A stretch of 64,000 nucleotides of DNA, taken from contig NZ_LT629786.1 of assembly GCF_900105675.1 (NCBI RefSeq), positions 1,612,001-1,676,000 on the forward strand, given 5' to 3'. Positions within the stretch are counted from its first letter, which is position 1, and each line of letters opens with the position of its first letter. Under the pieces are notes generated by a model. It worked only from the letters and a program-made list of their open reading frames with translations. It was not told the origin of the DNA and did no database searches. Origin of the DNA: Pseudomonas synxantha (GTDB lineage Bacteria > Pseudomonadota > Gammaproteobacteria > Pseudomonadales > Pseudomonadaceae). The translations under genes were made by a program, and so were the position numbers. Of the stretch, positions 7,584 to 16,289 are shown in pieces.

Positions 7584-7913
7584 ATGGACCTGACCGCTGT
7601 TCCATTTGGTACGACCGATTGGTCAACTGTCGAACCTATCGAGTACGTTGGACAGACGGGTACCGCCTATTGGCGAACTTGCCAGTTTGGTTCGACACGT
7701 GTGCGAATGGTTGAATACAGTCCTGGCTATCTTGCCGATCACTGGTGCTGGAGAGGTCATATCCTGTTGTGCTTGGAAGGCGAGTTGCACACGGAGTTGG
7801 AGGATGGTCGTCAGTTCACACTCACCGCGGGGATGAGCTATCAGGTGGGCAGCAACGCTGAGGGGCACCGATCTTCCAGCACCTGTGGGGCGAAGTTGTT
7901 CGTCGTGGATTAA
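7584..7913 (+). CDS. DHCW-motif cupin fold protein
   Basis: A 109-residue single-domain cupin of the DHCW family, named for the conserved motif present here in YLADHWCWRGHILLCLEGEL (about residues 48-67). The first half carries PFGTTDWSTVEPIEY and the end RSSSTCGAKLFVVD, both typical of the family. The start at 7584 follows a GAGG ribosome site; an in-frame upstream extension lacks one. The biochemical function of the family is not established; the metal ligands of classical cupins are only partly kept. It stands alone between the prophage junction and a gene-poor stretch. Confidence 0.8.
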   Translation: MDLTAVPFGTTDWSTVEPIEYVGQTGTAYWRTCQFGSTRVRMVEYSPGYLADHWCWRGHILLCLEGELHTELEDGRQFTLTAGMSYQVGSNAEGHRSSSTCGAKLFVVD

Positions 7914-8146
7914 CGCTGGGATAGACCGCTATAGGCCCAGGGTTCCGGTGGTGTTGAGGACGATAGCCAGAAGATGATGCCGCAATCAAAAAACCACAGC
8001 AGGTGCGGTGGCCTTGTACACGTCGTTGCTCATGGATTATGTGCATTCAGGCGCCGCTCTCCGTGATCGCGGATGGTGGCGCAAAGGTTGATAAGGTTAC
8101 GATGTGAGGAAATCTACAATTTCATTTTTATCAGGGAGACGAAAAA

Positions 8147-8323
8147 ATGTTCCACAGGTACGTGCGCCCAGTTGGCTATTGGTTGGTGGTAGTAGGGACG
8201 ATTTCGCTACTATTTTCGGCGTTTGAGTTGTTTGCTGGAAGAGATTCTCTGTTCGCCGTGGCTAAATCAGCAGCGTTTGTTCTTGTTGGTGTTTGGGTGA
8301 TCAAGAGCTCAGTAAAACCCTAG
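8147..8323 (+). CDS. Small membrane protein (58 aa)
   Basis: A 58-residue open frame with a good ribosome site (GGGAG, nine bases before the ATG). It encodes two hydrophobic segments (YWLVVVGTISLLFSAFELF and LFAVAKSAAFVLVGVWVI) joined by a short polar turn with G, R and D, and a basic C-terminus. This is the layout of a two-helix inner membrane peptide. I know no family for it. Its size and position in an otherwise gene-poor stretch mean it is easily missed. Confidence 0.55.
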   Translation: MFHRYVRPVGYWLVVVGTISLLFSAFELFAGRDSLFAVAKSAAFVLVGVWVIKSSVKP

Positions 8324-8787
8324 TTATATGATTCTGGCCATGGTCGGAGGTTTTTTTCTTCGGCATGATATTCGCGAAATTCGAGCCTAATAAGTAGGTT
8401 TAAATCAAATTTATCAGCATGGCTGATTCACTCGCCTTCACCGTCGCCTTCGATGTCCATTCGTAGGGATTGCGCAAAGTCTGCCTGCCGTAATTTGCGC
8501 GCAACGTTTTTGGATACTGCCAAATCGTGGCGCGAAATTGTGAAGTAATCGGCGCCCAGCGGGTGGGCATGTGCGATCAGTGGGGCACCTTCGGCGGTTC
8601 GCTCCTGGCGGCCAAAGCCACTGAACTCTGGGCGCTCATTCCACCGCGGGCATGCTGATTTTGGTCGCCCTCCAGCTGCTGATCTTCGTGTGGGCGGAAA
8701 AAATTGAACCGTCTGCTAGGCTTCACTCCGCTGCTTCGGAGAAAGATGATCCTTTTGCCAGCATGTATGACTACTTAAGGAAAAGAC
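8324..8787. other. Gene-poor stretch with degraded coding remnants
   Basis: No intact gene is visible in 464 bp. Around 8540-8700 the sequence has the GC-rich, codon-like texture of a former coding region (a frame reading MCDQWGTFGGSLLAAKATEL followed by a frame change and hydrophobic LVALQLLIFVW), which I take as remnants of a decayed gene. The rest is AT-rich without a signal that I recognise. Confidence 0.35.
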
Positions 8788-9306
8788 ATGTCGGTCTACA
8801 CAGTTACCATCCCCTGCTTTGCGCAAATGCTACGAGCGTTATTGTCTCTTTTGTCTAAGGGCGAGGCCGCTGCATTCGAGCGCGGTTATGATCCGCAAAC
8901 TCTACTCGAAGCTCGACTTGCACCGGATATGCATGATCTAGCCCGGCAAATTCAGTACGCTTGCACTCAAGCCCTTGAGGCTGTTCAGCGACTTACACAG
9001 CAGCCAGTGCGAACACTCACTCCTCCTGAAAACTTGACCACAGCGAAAGCACTCATTGAACGTACTTTGATAATTCTTGATTCGATGGACCGCGCTCAGA
9101 TAGAGGAAGGGGCAGAGCGTCAAATCGCTATTGAATTGCCAAATGGCATGGTTTTCGATATGACCGGCAGTGAGTATGCTGTGAACTGGGCTATTCCACA
9201 GTTCTACTTTCATCTGGTCACTGCTTACAACATCCTGCGTCATAACGGCGTACCTCTCGGAAAGGCCGATTATGTACAGCACATGTTTGCCTATCTGCGA
9301 AAATAA
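8788..9306 (+). CDS. DUF1993 family protein
   Basis: A 172-residue protein of the DUF1993 family, a DinB-like four-helix fold. It opens MSVYTVTIPCFAQMLRALLSLLSKGEAAA, then has the conserved ARLAPDMHDLARQIQYA region and, near the end, WAIPQFYFHLVTAYNILRHNGVPLGKADY, which is diagnostic. There is no signal peptide. Related DinB-like proteins bind metal through histidines; the His in FHLVTAYNILRH would fit, but the function is unknown. The start follows AAGGAAAAG, a good ribosome site. Confidence 0.85.
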   Translation: MSVYTVTIPCFAQMLRALLSLLSKGEAAAFERGYDPQTLLEARLAPDMHDLARQIQYACTQALEAVQRLTQQPVRTLTPPENLTTAKALIERTLIILDSMDRAQIEEGAERQIAIELPNGMVFDMTGSEYAVNWAIPQFYFHLVTAYNILRHNGVPLGKADYVQHMFAYLRK

Positions 9307-9387
9307 CCGTTGCGCATAACGTGCGGTAAAATCTCCCCGCCCACTATTGGCAACGGACTGGGTTGGTTGCGTGATCGATGAACGTGC

Positions 9388-9909
9388 CTACCGGGAAACG
9401 TCGTGGCACATCACGATCATTCCAATTTCGGCTATGTCGGTACTGAAGGGGATTTCGCCCGACGCCCTAAATCCGAAGCTCTCATAGAAGCGCTGCGCGT
9501 TTGAGTTGGTCTTCAGTACGTCCAGCCATAAGAAACCTTCATTGCGATTTTGCGCCGCGTGTTGGATGAACTGGAGAAGCTGCTTTCCGTAGCCTTTACC
9601 CGCCTGAGACTTAAGGAAGTAAATTTTCTGGAGTTCGGCGCCAATCTGATCAGACATTGGGATGGGCTTGGACCAGTTGACCTTCGAAAAGCCTACGGCC
9701 TCTTCCTTCTCGTTGAGTGCAATGAGCCAACAATGATGGGTAGGCGATTCGATAGATTTCTGCAGTTTACATGCTGAGAAGTCTTCGCTCAGGAAGGTCT
9801 GTAGCCCTGCATCGGTCCAGATATCAGAAAAGTGTTCTTTGTAAGTCTCTATGCCGATGGCTTGGAGCGTTTGAAGGTCATCAATTGTTGCCTCTCTAAT
9901 CGTGATCAC
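9388..9909 (-). CDS. GNAT family N-acetyltransferase
   Basis: A 173-residue GNAT acetyltransferase. The opening (ITIREATIDDLQTLQAIG) is the usual first strand and helix, and acetyl-CoA is bound by the motif A region LQKIYFLKSQAGKGYGKQLLQFI (Q/R-x-x-G-x-G/A). The last third, GFLWLDVLKTNSNAQRFYESFGFRASGE, is motif B. The N-terminus resembles the sub-branch that includes spermidine/diamine acetyltransferases, but the substrate cannot be told. The start is GTG at 9909 behind an AAGGAG site. The gene stands alone. Confidence 0.85.
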   Translation of the reverse strand: MITIREATIDDLQTLQAIGIETYKEHFSDIWTDAGLQTFLSEDFSACKLQKSIESPTHHCWLIALNEKEEAVGFSKVNWSKPIPMSDQIGAELQKIYFLKSQAGKGYGKQLLQFIQHAAQNRNEGFLWLDVLKTNSNAQRFYESFGFRASGEIPFSTDIAEIGMIVMCHDVSR

Positions 9910-10101
9910 TGTCCTGCTCCTTGCACTGAATGACTTTAATCAATACCGGCAACGCTCTACTATTTCAAGCTCAAGGTAATCATGGATAGGCCATACCCTC
10001 GGTCGTCAGTGCCTGAGTTGTCCCCCATGGGGGTAATACCCTCCGATAAAAACGGGATATAGTCATGAAGAACATCTTCTTCGCGACTAAGGACGGTGAT
10101 C

Positions 10102-10212
10102 ATGAATTTCAAATACCTTTTGCCCCTGCTTCTGCTGGCCGGCTGCGTTCAGGAGTCTCTGAAACCCTTGTATTTGTACCCCAGCCAAGTGAGTCAGGAA
10201 CTTGGCATTTAA
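10102..10212 (+). CDS. Short putative lipoprotein (36 aa), possibly truncated
   Basis: A 36-residue frame that begins with a convincing lipoprotein signal peptide (MNFKYLLPLLLLAGCVQ, lipobox LAGC) and then stops after 21 more residues. It may be a real small lipoprotein or the 5' remnant of a longer gene. An upstream sequence (AAGGACGGTGATC) gives a plausible ribosome site. It precedes the AraC regulator by about 60 bases on the same strand. Confidence 0.4.
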   Translation: MNFKYLLPLLLLAGCVQESLKPLYLYPSQVSQELGI

Positions 10213-10275
10213 ACGCATGTACAGGCTCCATCGTTGCAGCATGCTCCTTGTGCGGCATTGGGCGTAGGGAACACG

Positions 10276-11085
10276 ATGAAGAGCGCACCATTCAATTTAT
10301 TGCGTTGCCAAAAGGTCGGTGTGGAAGCCGTGAAGGCGGACACCGCGCTCAGCTTTGGACGGCACACCCACGAGCAGTTCGGTGTTGGTCTTATCGATCG
10401 TGGGGCGCAGAAGTCAGCCAGTGGCCGGGGCATGGTTGAAGCGGGTGCGGGCGATATCATCACCGTCAATCCAGGTGAAGTGCATGATGGCGCACCGCTC
10501 GGCGACAACGGGCGTGCCTGGCGGATGCTGTATCTGGACCCTGCGATCATCCTCGAACTGGGCGCTGACATTGATGAAGGAAGGCTTTGCTGCGCCGTAG
10601 AGTTCGCCCAACCCACAGTCCGTGACGAGTGCATGGCGGGGCTTTTTCGAACGCTTTTTCATACGATGACCGAAGGCGGCAATAACCCTGATGAATTCGC
10701 AGCGGACGAAGCACTGTTACTCTTCATTGCGGGCTTACTGCGGCCAAAACCTGGCGCCGAGCGTGCAATACCTAGTGGGATTGCATCAGCTCGCGCCATG
10801 ATCGACGACGCCCCGGCATCAATGTTGACCCTCGCTGCACTGGCAAACGAAGCTGGCCTGAGCCGCTATCAGTTCTTGCGCGGTTTCACTCGGGCTACGG
10901 GGCTTACACCCCATGCCTACCTCATACAGCGACGAATCCATCACGCGCGCCAACTAATCGGTCGCGGCGTCCGGTTGGCCGAGGTCGCCGCAGACAGCGG
11001 TTTCTCTGATCAGAGCCATATGACAAGGCTGTTCGTACGTTGCTTCGGTATATCACCCGGCGCTTATGCAAAGGCGTTCGATTGA
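10276..11085 (+). CDS. AraC family transcriptional regulator
   Basis: A 269-residue AraC/XylS regulator. An N-terminal cupin ligand domain (SFGRHTHEQFGVGLIDRG..., AGDIITVNPGEVHDGAPLG) is followed in the last 100 residues by two helix-turn-helix motifs (LAALANEAGLSRYQFLRGFTRATGLTPHAYL and LAEVAADSGFSDQSHMTRLFVRCFGISPGAY). It lies 98 bases upstream of a LysE-type exporter on the same strand, a common arrangement in which the regulator controls the exporter. The start at 10276 was chosen because family members begin close before the cupin; the frame is open to 10234. Confidence 0.9.
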   Translation: MKSAPFNLLRCQKVGVEAVKADTALSFGRHTHEQFGVGLIDRGAQKSASGRGMVEAGAGDIITVNPGEVHDGAPLGDNGRAWRMLYLDPAIILELGADIDEGRLCCAVEFAQPTVRDECMAGLFRTLFHTMTEGGNNPDEFAADEALLLFIAGLLRPKPGAERAIPSGIASARAMIDDAPASMLTLAALANEAGLSRYQFLRGFTRATGLTPHAYLIQRRIHHARQLIGRGVRLAEVAADSGFSDQSHMTRLFVRCFGISPGAYAKAFD

Positions 11086-11183
11086 TTCAACGTTGCTGCA
11101 ATTTTATTCAAGACGCATAGACCACTGTGAGTGAGGATCGAGGCTGAATATCCCTCCATATCCCTCACAAAGGCGCTGGTGCC

Positions 11184-11807
11184 ATGAATACCGAGTTTCT
11201 TCTTACGTCCCTGATCATCATTGCTTCACCTGGGACTGGTGCGCTGGTCACTTTGGCCGCTGGCTTGTCGCGGGGACCCCGGGCGGCGGTCATCGCGGCC
11301 CTGGGTTGTACGCTGGGCATTTTGCCCCACATGCTCGCAGCGATTACGGGCCTGGCTGCTCTTCTACATACCAGCACCGCTGCTTTTGAAGCGCTCAAAT
11401 ACGCTGGAGTCGCCTACCTGCTTTATATGGCATGGATGACGCTCAAGGCCGACGGTCCATTACAACTGGATGCCGATAGCTGCGCCCAATCCGATTGGGG
11501 GGTGATCCGGCATGCCATCCTGGTGAATCTGCTTAACCCCAAGCTGTCGATCTTCTTCTTTGCCTTCCTGCCACAATTCATTGGCCAAAACGTCGAGCAA
11601 CCCACTCTGCTCATGCTGCAACTCTCGTTCATCTTCATGGCAATGACATTCATGGTGTTCATCGGCTACGGAGTATTTGCCGCGGGTGTTCGCGGCCGCA
11701 TTCTGGCGAATCCAGACATACTCAAGTGGATGCGCAGGAGTTTTGCCGCCGCTTTTGTAGGGCTCGGAGTCAAGCTGGCTTTTGTCCAAGGTAATTCGGT
11801 TTCATAA
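11184..11807 (+). CDS. LysE family exporter
   Basis: A 207-residue inner membrane exporter of the LysE/RhtB family, with about six hydrophobic segments and the family landmarks SPGTGALVTLAAGLSRGPRAAVIAALG near the N-terminus (PGP-like motif, here SPGTG), LLYMAWMTLK, and LLNPKLSIFFFAFLPQFI in the middle. These proteins export amino acids or related small molecules. It follows an AraC regulator, its likely controller. The substrate cannot be told from sequence. Confidence 0.9.
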   Translation: MNTEFLLTSLIIIASPGTGALVTLAAGLSRGPRAAVIAALGCTLGILPHMLAAITGLAALLHTSTAAFEALKYAGVAYLLYMAWMTLKADGPLQLDADSCAQSDWGVIRHAILVNLLNPKLSIFFFAFLPQFIGQNVEQPTLLMLQLSFIFMAMTFMVFIGYGVFAAGVRGRILANPDILKWMRRSFAAAFVGLGVKLAFVQGNSVS

Positions 11808-11824
11808 GCACCGACCGATTCGAT

Positions 11825-12388
11825 TCAGCAGTTGAACACCGGCGCATAACGCTCTTCGCGCTTTTTGAAGTGAATCGGCGCCATGGGGACTTTTTCACCG
11901 TTGACGAAGATATCCGGAAAGGTCAGCGTGAAGTCGTCCATGTCGCCTTTACCCAAAGCTGTGCCTTTAATCGAGGACGTGGATATTTGCTTGGGGTCGA
12001 ACCCAGTTTTCAACTGCTCAATACTGACCTGATAGGTCTGCCCAGAAGCCAGTTTCACGGTTACGTCAGGCGAGGCCGCACTTACCCAAAGCGATGTGGC
12101 GGCGTTGCCCAGATGCGGTTTATACAGGCGCCCGAACAGGCGAAGTTCTGTGTCGGTAGCCCTCACCTTACCCGGCCAACTGAGTGTCCCCGGCGGGGCC
12201 ACATACACCAGCACGCGAACCCAGTTGAGCTCTTCGGACAGTGGCGTAAAACTGATTGCGGCGTGTGCACCCGGGCAGGTTCGTGAGAGCAGGGCATTCT
12301 GGCCCACCGACGATTCCGGATGCAGGTAGGGGCCCGTGCTGCACCCCGCGACCAGTGCCAACAGCGTACACAGCAGGTATTTGTTCAT
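11825..12388 (-). CDS. Putative lipoprotein of unknown function
   Basis: A 187-residue lipoprotein with signal peptide MNKYLLCTLLALVAGCSTGP (lipobox VAGC). The mature protein is predicted mostly beta, with a cysteine in RTCPGAHAAISF and another as the very last residue (PVFNC), which could pair in a disulfide. I do not recognise a family. It stands alone and converges with the LysE exporter gene. Confidence 0.7.
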   Translation of the reverse strand: MNKYLLCTLLALVAGCSTGPYLHPESSVGQNALLSRTCPGAHAAISFTPLSEELNWVRVLVYVAPPGTLSWPGKVRATDTELRLFGRLYKPHLGNAATSLWVSAASPDVTVKLASGQTYQVSIEQLKTGFDPKQISTSSIKGTALGKGDMDDFTLTFPDIFVNGEKVPMAPIHFKKREERYAPVFNC

Positions 12389-12702
12389 CGCGCATTTTCC
12401 TTTGCTATCTGGGTATCGCGTGCATTAAAGCATTTATATCGCGCTGGGCCGTGCACGGCGGATAACCCGAGCATTGACTGCGGCGGCGCGGTCTTTGGCC
12501 CAGTGGGGACGCCACACCCACCGTACCGGATCAGCGTGCAGCAGATCTTCCTGCCTGGGTTTCTACATCGGCTCTTCGACCGCTTGTCACCCACCGCCAA
12601 ATCTATTTGAAATTTTGCCCGACGGGCCACTTCAGATAACTGAGAGGACGCAGTCGACGTCTTGCCGATTGAGTTTCGTCTTCCAGCCTGAGGAGATTTG
12701 TC
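12389..12702. other. Intergenic region upstream of manganese catalase
   Basis: A 314-bp stretch without a gene, containing the divergent promoters of the lipoprotein and the catalase. A TGAGGAG ribosome site lies ten bases before the catalase ATG. No clear OxyR, Fur or -10/-35 match could be fixed by eye. Confidence 0.4.
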
Positions 12703-13587
12703 ATGTTTTTACATAACAAGCGACTTCAATACACGGTACGTGTTGCAGAACCCAATCCGGGGCTTGCCAACCTGCTGCTCGAACAGTTTGGCGGCGCCAA
12801 TGGCGAGCTCGCCGCGGCATCCCGATACTTTACCCAGGCCTTGGCCGAGGATGACCCTGGGCGTAAAGACTTGTTGATGGATATTGCCACGGAGGAACTG
12901 AGCCATCTTGAAATCGTCGGCTCCATTATCGTGATGCTCAACAAGGGCGCAAAGGGCCGAGTGGCCGAAGGTGTGGAAGAGGAGGGCGAGCTGTACAGGG
13001 CGATTAACGGCGCGGGCAACGATTCGCATATCACCAGCCTGCTCTATGGCGCCGGGGCGCCGTTGACCAACTCCGCTGGGGTGCCTTGGTCAGCCGCGTA
13101 CGTCGACACCATCGGTGAGCCGACGGCCGACTTCCGCTCCAATATCGCCGCAGAAGCGCGCGCCAAGATTGTTTATGAACGCTTGATGAATGTCACGGAC
13201 GACCCTGGTGTCAAGGAGGCGCTGGGGTTCTTGATGACCCGCGAGATTGCCCATCAACTCTCGTTTGAAAAAGCGTTGCATGCCATTCAACCAAACTTTC
13301 CTCAAGGGAAACTCCCGGGTATGCCGGAGTTCACCAACGTTTACTTCAATATGTCCCAGGGCGCTGAGAGCACGCGCGGGCCCTGGAACCAGGGGGAAGA
13401 TTGGGAGTTCGTCGAGCAGCCAGGGCCGGCTGTCGATGGAGGGGACGGTTCTGCGAGCGTTAACCTGGATGCCGATGATGAAGCGCTGCTAATGGACATG
13501 AAAGCCAGGACGATGTCGGACCCGGATTCAGACCCGATTACCGGTGCTGATCTCGGCTCGGGCGGCCAACCTGACATGAATGTTTGA
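12703..13587 (+). CDS. Manganese catalase
   Basis: A 294-residue dimanganese catalase that converts hydrogen peroxide to water and oxygen in the cytoplasm. The four-helix bundle ligands match the Lactobacillus plantarum enzyme in spacing: Glu35 in NGELAAASRY, Glu65 and His68 in EELSHLE, Glu151 in AAEARAKIVYERL and His184 in REIAHQ. The C-terminal tail is long and acidic (WEFVEQPGPAVDGGDGS...), as in other proteobacterial members. It is followed by a hairpin, a 54-residue protein and a ZIP metal transporter on the same strand. That order suggests metal supply is built into the operon. Confidence 0.93.
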   Translation: MFLHNKRLQYTVRVAEPNPGLANLLLEQFGGANGELAAASRYFTQALAEDDPGRKDLLMDIATEELSHLEIVGSIIVMLNKGAKGRVAEGVEEEGELYRAINGAGNDSHITSLLYGAGAPLTNSAGVPWSAAYVDTIGEPTADFRSNIAAEARAKIVYERLMNVTDDPGVKEALGFLMTREIAHQLSFEKALHAIQPNFPQGKLPGMPEFTNVYFNMSQGAESTRGPWNQGEDWEFVEQPGPAVDGGDGSASVNLDADDEALLMDMKARTMSDPDSDPITGADLGSGGQPDMNV

Positions 13588-13596
13588 GCAACCATT

Positions 13597-13622
13597 GCCG
13601 CACGCCCGTAGTGGCGTGCGGC
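13597..13622 (+). terminator. Strong hairpin between catalase and small protein genes
   Basis: A perfect 10-bp stem GCCGCACGCC/GGCGTGCGGC with a 6-base loop lies 10 bases after the catalase stop. There is no T run, so it more likely protects the 3' end of the catalase mRNA or attenuates expression of the downstream genes than ends transcription fully. Confidence 0.5.
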
Positions 13623-13654
13623 CCAAGCTGAAAAATTATAATCAGGAGATTCCC

Positions 13655-13819
13655 ATGAGTCGTGATCACGTGAATATGGCTTCGACTTCAGTTACAGCAT
13701 TGGACGCTCTATTCCGCTCGGCAGCCGCTTCGTTCGAGCGTGATGCTGGGCGTATTGCCCAGCAACTGGCGTTGATGAAACGTCCTGCGCGGCGCGGTTC
13801 AATCAAGCGGGGCGGCTGA
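13655..13819 (+). CDS. Small protein between catalase and ZIP transporter (54 aa)
   Basis: A 54-residue protein with no known family. It has a helical middle (VTALDALFRSAAASFERDAGRIAQQLALMKR) and a very basic C-terminal tail (RPARRGSIKRGG). No signal peptide or membrane segment is seen. It has a strong CAGGAGA ribosome site, and its stop overlaps the start of the ZIP gene (TGATG), so the two are translationally coupled. The frame extends upstream to 13580 but the ribosome site decides for 13655. A role with the transporter or the catalase is inferred from position only. Confidence 0.6.
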   Translation: MSRDHVNMASTSVTALDALFRSAAASFERDAGRIAQQLALMKRPARRGSIKRGG

Positions 13820-14748
13820 TGTCGGAATTGACCACGGCGCCTGAAGGCTTGAAGAACGGCTGGGTCCAGCGTGCTGCGCAGTTGGGCTGGTCAGGAAGGT
13901 TATTCTGGACGGTTCTTGCGACGGTCACTGTCCTGCTGCTCGTTTGCGGGTATAGCGCGATTGTAGATGCCGATAAAAACCACCTTCGCTACGCCGTATT
14001 GGGGGGCGCGAGTGGTTTTGTCGCGACGGCAGCCGGTGCCATCGCTGCAATACTTTTGCGTGATATCGGCGCGAAGACCCAGGATGTGATGCTGGGGTTC
14101 GCCGCCGGGATGATGCTTGCAGCGAGTTCCTTCTCATTGATCCTGCCAGGCATTGACGCCGCTCAAGCCATCAGTGGCAATCAGCTGTTGGCCGCGGGCG
14201 TCGTCGTGTTGGGGCTTGCCCTTGGCGTTGCGCTGATGGTCGGACTTGACCGCTTCGTACCTCACGAACATGCCGAGATTGGACGCCAAGGTCCACAGAC
14301 CGAGCGCTTCAACCGTGTCTGGTTGTTTGTTCTTGCGATCACGCTGCATAACCTGCCCGAGGGCATGGCCATTGGTGTCAGCTTTGCCCATGGAGACCTG
14401 ACCGTTGGCATGCCCCTGACAACCGCTATCGCCATCCAGGATATCCCTGAGGGCCTGGCGGTGGCACTGGCGCTGCGCGTGACCGGCATTTCGGCATTGC
14501 GCGCCGCGCTTGTTGCCATCGGCTCCGGACTGATGGAGCCGCTGGGCGCTGTGGTCGGCCTGGGGATTTCAAGTGGATTTGCCTTGGGTTATCCCATCGC
14601 ATTAGGACTTGCCGCAGGGGCGATGATTTTTGTCGTGTCTCACGAAGTCATTCCAGAAACCCACCGCAATGGGCACCAGACATCTGCCACATTGGGGTTG
14701 ATGTTGGGCTTTGCGGTGATGATGTTTCTGGACACGGCGCTTGGTTAG
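13819..14748 (+). CDS. ZIP family metal transporter
   Basis: A 309-residue ZIP transporter, an inner membrane importer of divalent metals (Zn, Fe or Mn). Eight hydrophobic segments are visible. The metal site signatures are in TM4 (HNLPEGMAIGVSF) and TM5 (AIQDIPEGLAVAL); most ZIPs have a His at the start of the TM5 motif (HNIPEG), here Asp (QDIPEG). The cytoplasmic loop is short and holds PHEHAE. Members of this size belong to the GufA branch. Being coupled to a manganese catalase operon, it may supply manganese. The start overlaps the preceding stop by one base. Confidence 0.9.
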   Translation: MSELTTAPEGLKNGWVQRAAQLGWSGRLFWTVLATVTVLLLVCGYSAIVDADKNHLRYAVLGGASGFVATAAGAIAAILLRDIGAKTQDVMLGFAAGMMLAASSFSLILPGIDAAQAISGNQLLAAGVVVLGLALGVALMVGLDRFVPHEHAEIGRQGPQTERFNRVWLFVLAITLHNLPEGMAIGVSFAHGDLTVGMPLTTAIAIQDIPEGLAVALALRVTGISALRAALVAIGSGLMEPLGAVVGLGISSGFALGYPIALGLAAGAMIFVVSHEVIPETHRNGHQTSATLGLMLGFAVMMFLDTALG

Positions 14749-14911
14749 CATGGGCAGTGGCTGTGTGGCAGGTTGCCGTCAGCAAGGCGCCAAAAGCTGC
14801 GCAAACACGTATCGGCATTCCCTATTTGTGAATGACATCACGATGCCTCTATGATCAGCACGCGCCCGGCATCGGGCCGCTGAGCCTCAACCCCCTTTGA
14901 AGGATACGAGC

Positions 14912-15073
14912 ATGGACAAGTACTTCGATAATTCAGGCCTTTTCAAACGCACTTCGTATGAAGGCAATGCCTCCCTGGACGCCAGCATCACTGGCTGGGA
15001 GCTGAAAAATATCGCGCTGAATACGAAGGAATTTTTGATATGTCCAAAGAACTACTCGGAGTTTTTGCTTTAG
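14912..15073 (+). CDS. Small hypothetical protein (53 aa)
   Basis: A 53-residue frame with a good ribosome site (GAAGGA, eight bases before the ATG), beginning MDKYFDNSGLFKRTSYEGNA. Its end overlaps the start of the next membrane protein gene by 34 bases in another frame, which would allow translational coupling. I know no family; the soluble, polar sequence with W-E-L near the middle gives no function. Confidence 0.4.
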   Translation: MDKYFDNSGLFKRTSYEGNASLDASITGWELKNIALNTKEFLICPKNYSEFLL

Positions 15074-15396
15074 GGTTGATGGTGATCGGGGAGTTTTGTG
15101 CAATCTACAGCGAGGTGGTAACCGCCAGGCTGGCCCACACCGGTGGCGGCTCCTGGGGAGCGTTTGTGCTGCCCGTCGTGGTGATGTGTTTTGCCGGGTT
15201 TTGCCTGCTGGGCGCCTATTGGCTGGGGTATAGGGCGGTGGGTGACATCTGGATTGTCACCGTGGTCTCGGTCACGTCCTTGTTGCTGCTTGAGCCAGTG
15301 GTGGTGTGGTCGCTGTTTCATGAAGCGCCAGGGCGCGGCGCGCTGGTCGGGTTTTGCCTGGGCGCCTTGGGCATGCTTGCCACGATACTGCTTTAA
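15040..15396 (+). CDS. Small inner membrane protein (118 aa)
   Basis: A 118-residue protein with four hydrophobic segments (about residues 5-27, 42-62, 71-92 and 100-118), a size and layout like small multidrug resistance or EamA half-transporters, although signature residues of the SMR family (a Glu in TM1) are only partly matched (IGEFCAIYSEVV holds Glu in TM1). It is preceded by a small overlapping ORF and followed by a hairpin. A transport function is possible but not shown. Confidence 0.6.
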   Translation: MSKELLGVFALGLMVIGEFCAIYSEVVTARLAHTGGGSWGAFVLPVVVMCFAGFCLLGAYWLGYRAVGDIWIVTVVSVTSLLLLEPVVVWSLFHEAPGRGALVGFCLGALGMLATILL

Positions 15397-15416
15397 CGCA
15401 CCCGTTCATCCAGTGC

Positions 15417-15475
15417 CGGGTCAGATCAGCGCCTGTAGTCCTATGCTTATCTGACCCGTGCGGCTGCACTTTTTT
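15417..15475 (+). terminator. Inverted repeat and T tract, probable terminator
   Basis: A 10-bp inverted repeat CGGGTCAGAT/ATCTGACCCG (15417-15426 and 15449-15458) is followed by a short hairpin GTGC/GCAC and six T. It lies 20 bases after the small membrane protein gene. Confidence 0.5.
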
Positions 15476-15548
15476 CCATTCTGCTGATCTATCCCTGTCC
15501 CGGCCACCCGACTCCCGCGGGTAGCCCACAGAATCAGACCCGGTGCCG

Positions 15549-16289
15549 ATGGATCGAACGTCAACCGTTTTTACCTCGCTATGGCCGCTGTTGTTGGCTG
15601 TGGTATTCGCGCTCTGCGCAGTGGGCTGCAGCCAGCAACAAGGCCGCGATATCGCCAGGCAGTTCAGCAGCGGCAAGCCCGATGAGTTCTTCCAGACCAG
15701 CGTCGACCGCATGGCGACCCTGGGCATGCGTGACAACCTGCAAAGCCTCTACCTGCTGATGAGCAAGCTCTACCTGCGTAACCCCAACCAGTGGCGCCAG
15801 TCGGGTTACCCGGATGCGGTGAGCGCTGCGCGGGAAATCCGCCAGGCCATCGAAAACCGCCAACCCTTGCCCGCACTGGGAGACCGGCGTGATTTGGCCG
15901 CGCTGAGTTATTCGTTGAGTCCCGACTTTCGTGGCGACCGGGTCGGTGCGTTTATCTACGCGATCGGCAGCATGCTCGTGACCGCCCACGGCGGGCGCAC
16001 GCAGTTTTATGTGACTGACTCGATCAACCCGCAATTCGTCAGCAATGCCGCACGCAATATCGAAAAGGCCACCTGGCTGCTCAGCCAACGCCAGGATGCC
16101 AACGGTGTATTGCTGCTGTTTTCCAATGAGATATCGGAAGAGGGCAGCAACCTCAGTTTTGCTGTTGAGTTCGGCAAGATCGTTGCGCGCCTCGACTTGC
16201 TTACCGAAATTCTCGATGAACGTTACCGCCGCATCGGCCTCAATTATGCACAAAGCCTGTTGCTGATGAATTTTCTGCCGGTCCAGTGA
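15549..16289 (+). CDS. Putative lipoprotein of unknown function
   Basis: A 246-residue protein with a lipoprotein signal peptide (SLWPLLLAVVFALCAVGCSQQQ, lipobox AVGC). The mature part is helical, with DFRGDRVGAFIYAIGSMLVTAHGGRTQFYVTDSI in the middle and a C-terminal LLTEILDERYRRIGLNYAQSLLL. This layout is conserved among Pseudomonas and other gammaproteobacterial hypothetical lipoproteins. No function is known. The ATG at 15549 is preferred over a GTG six bases earlier. Confidence 0.7.
   Translation: MDRTSTVFTSLWPLLLAVVFALCAVGCSQQQGRDIARQFSSGKPDEFFQTSVDRMATLGMRDNLQSLYLLMSKLYLRNPNQWRQSGYPDAVSAAREIRQAIENRQPLPALGDRRDLAALSYSLSPDFRGDRVGAFIYAIGSMLVTAHGGRTQFYVTDSINPQFVSNAARNIEKATWLLSQRQDANGVLLLFSNEISEEGSNLSFAVEFGKIVARLDLLTEILDERYRRIGLNYAQSLLLMNFLPVQ

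Noticed and set aside
8540..8760. A small gene in the GC-rich patch
   Set aside because: The coding texture shifts frame and has no start with a ribosome site; treated as a remnant.
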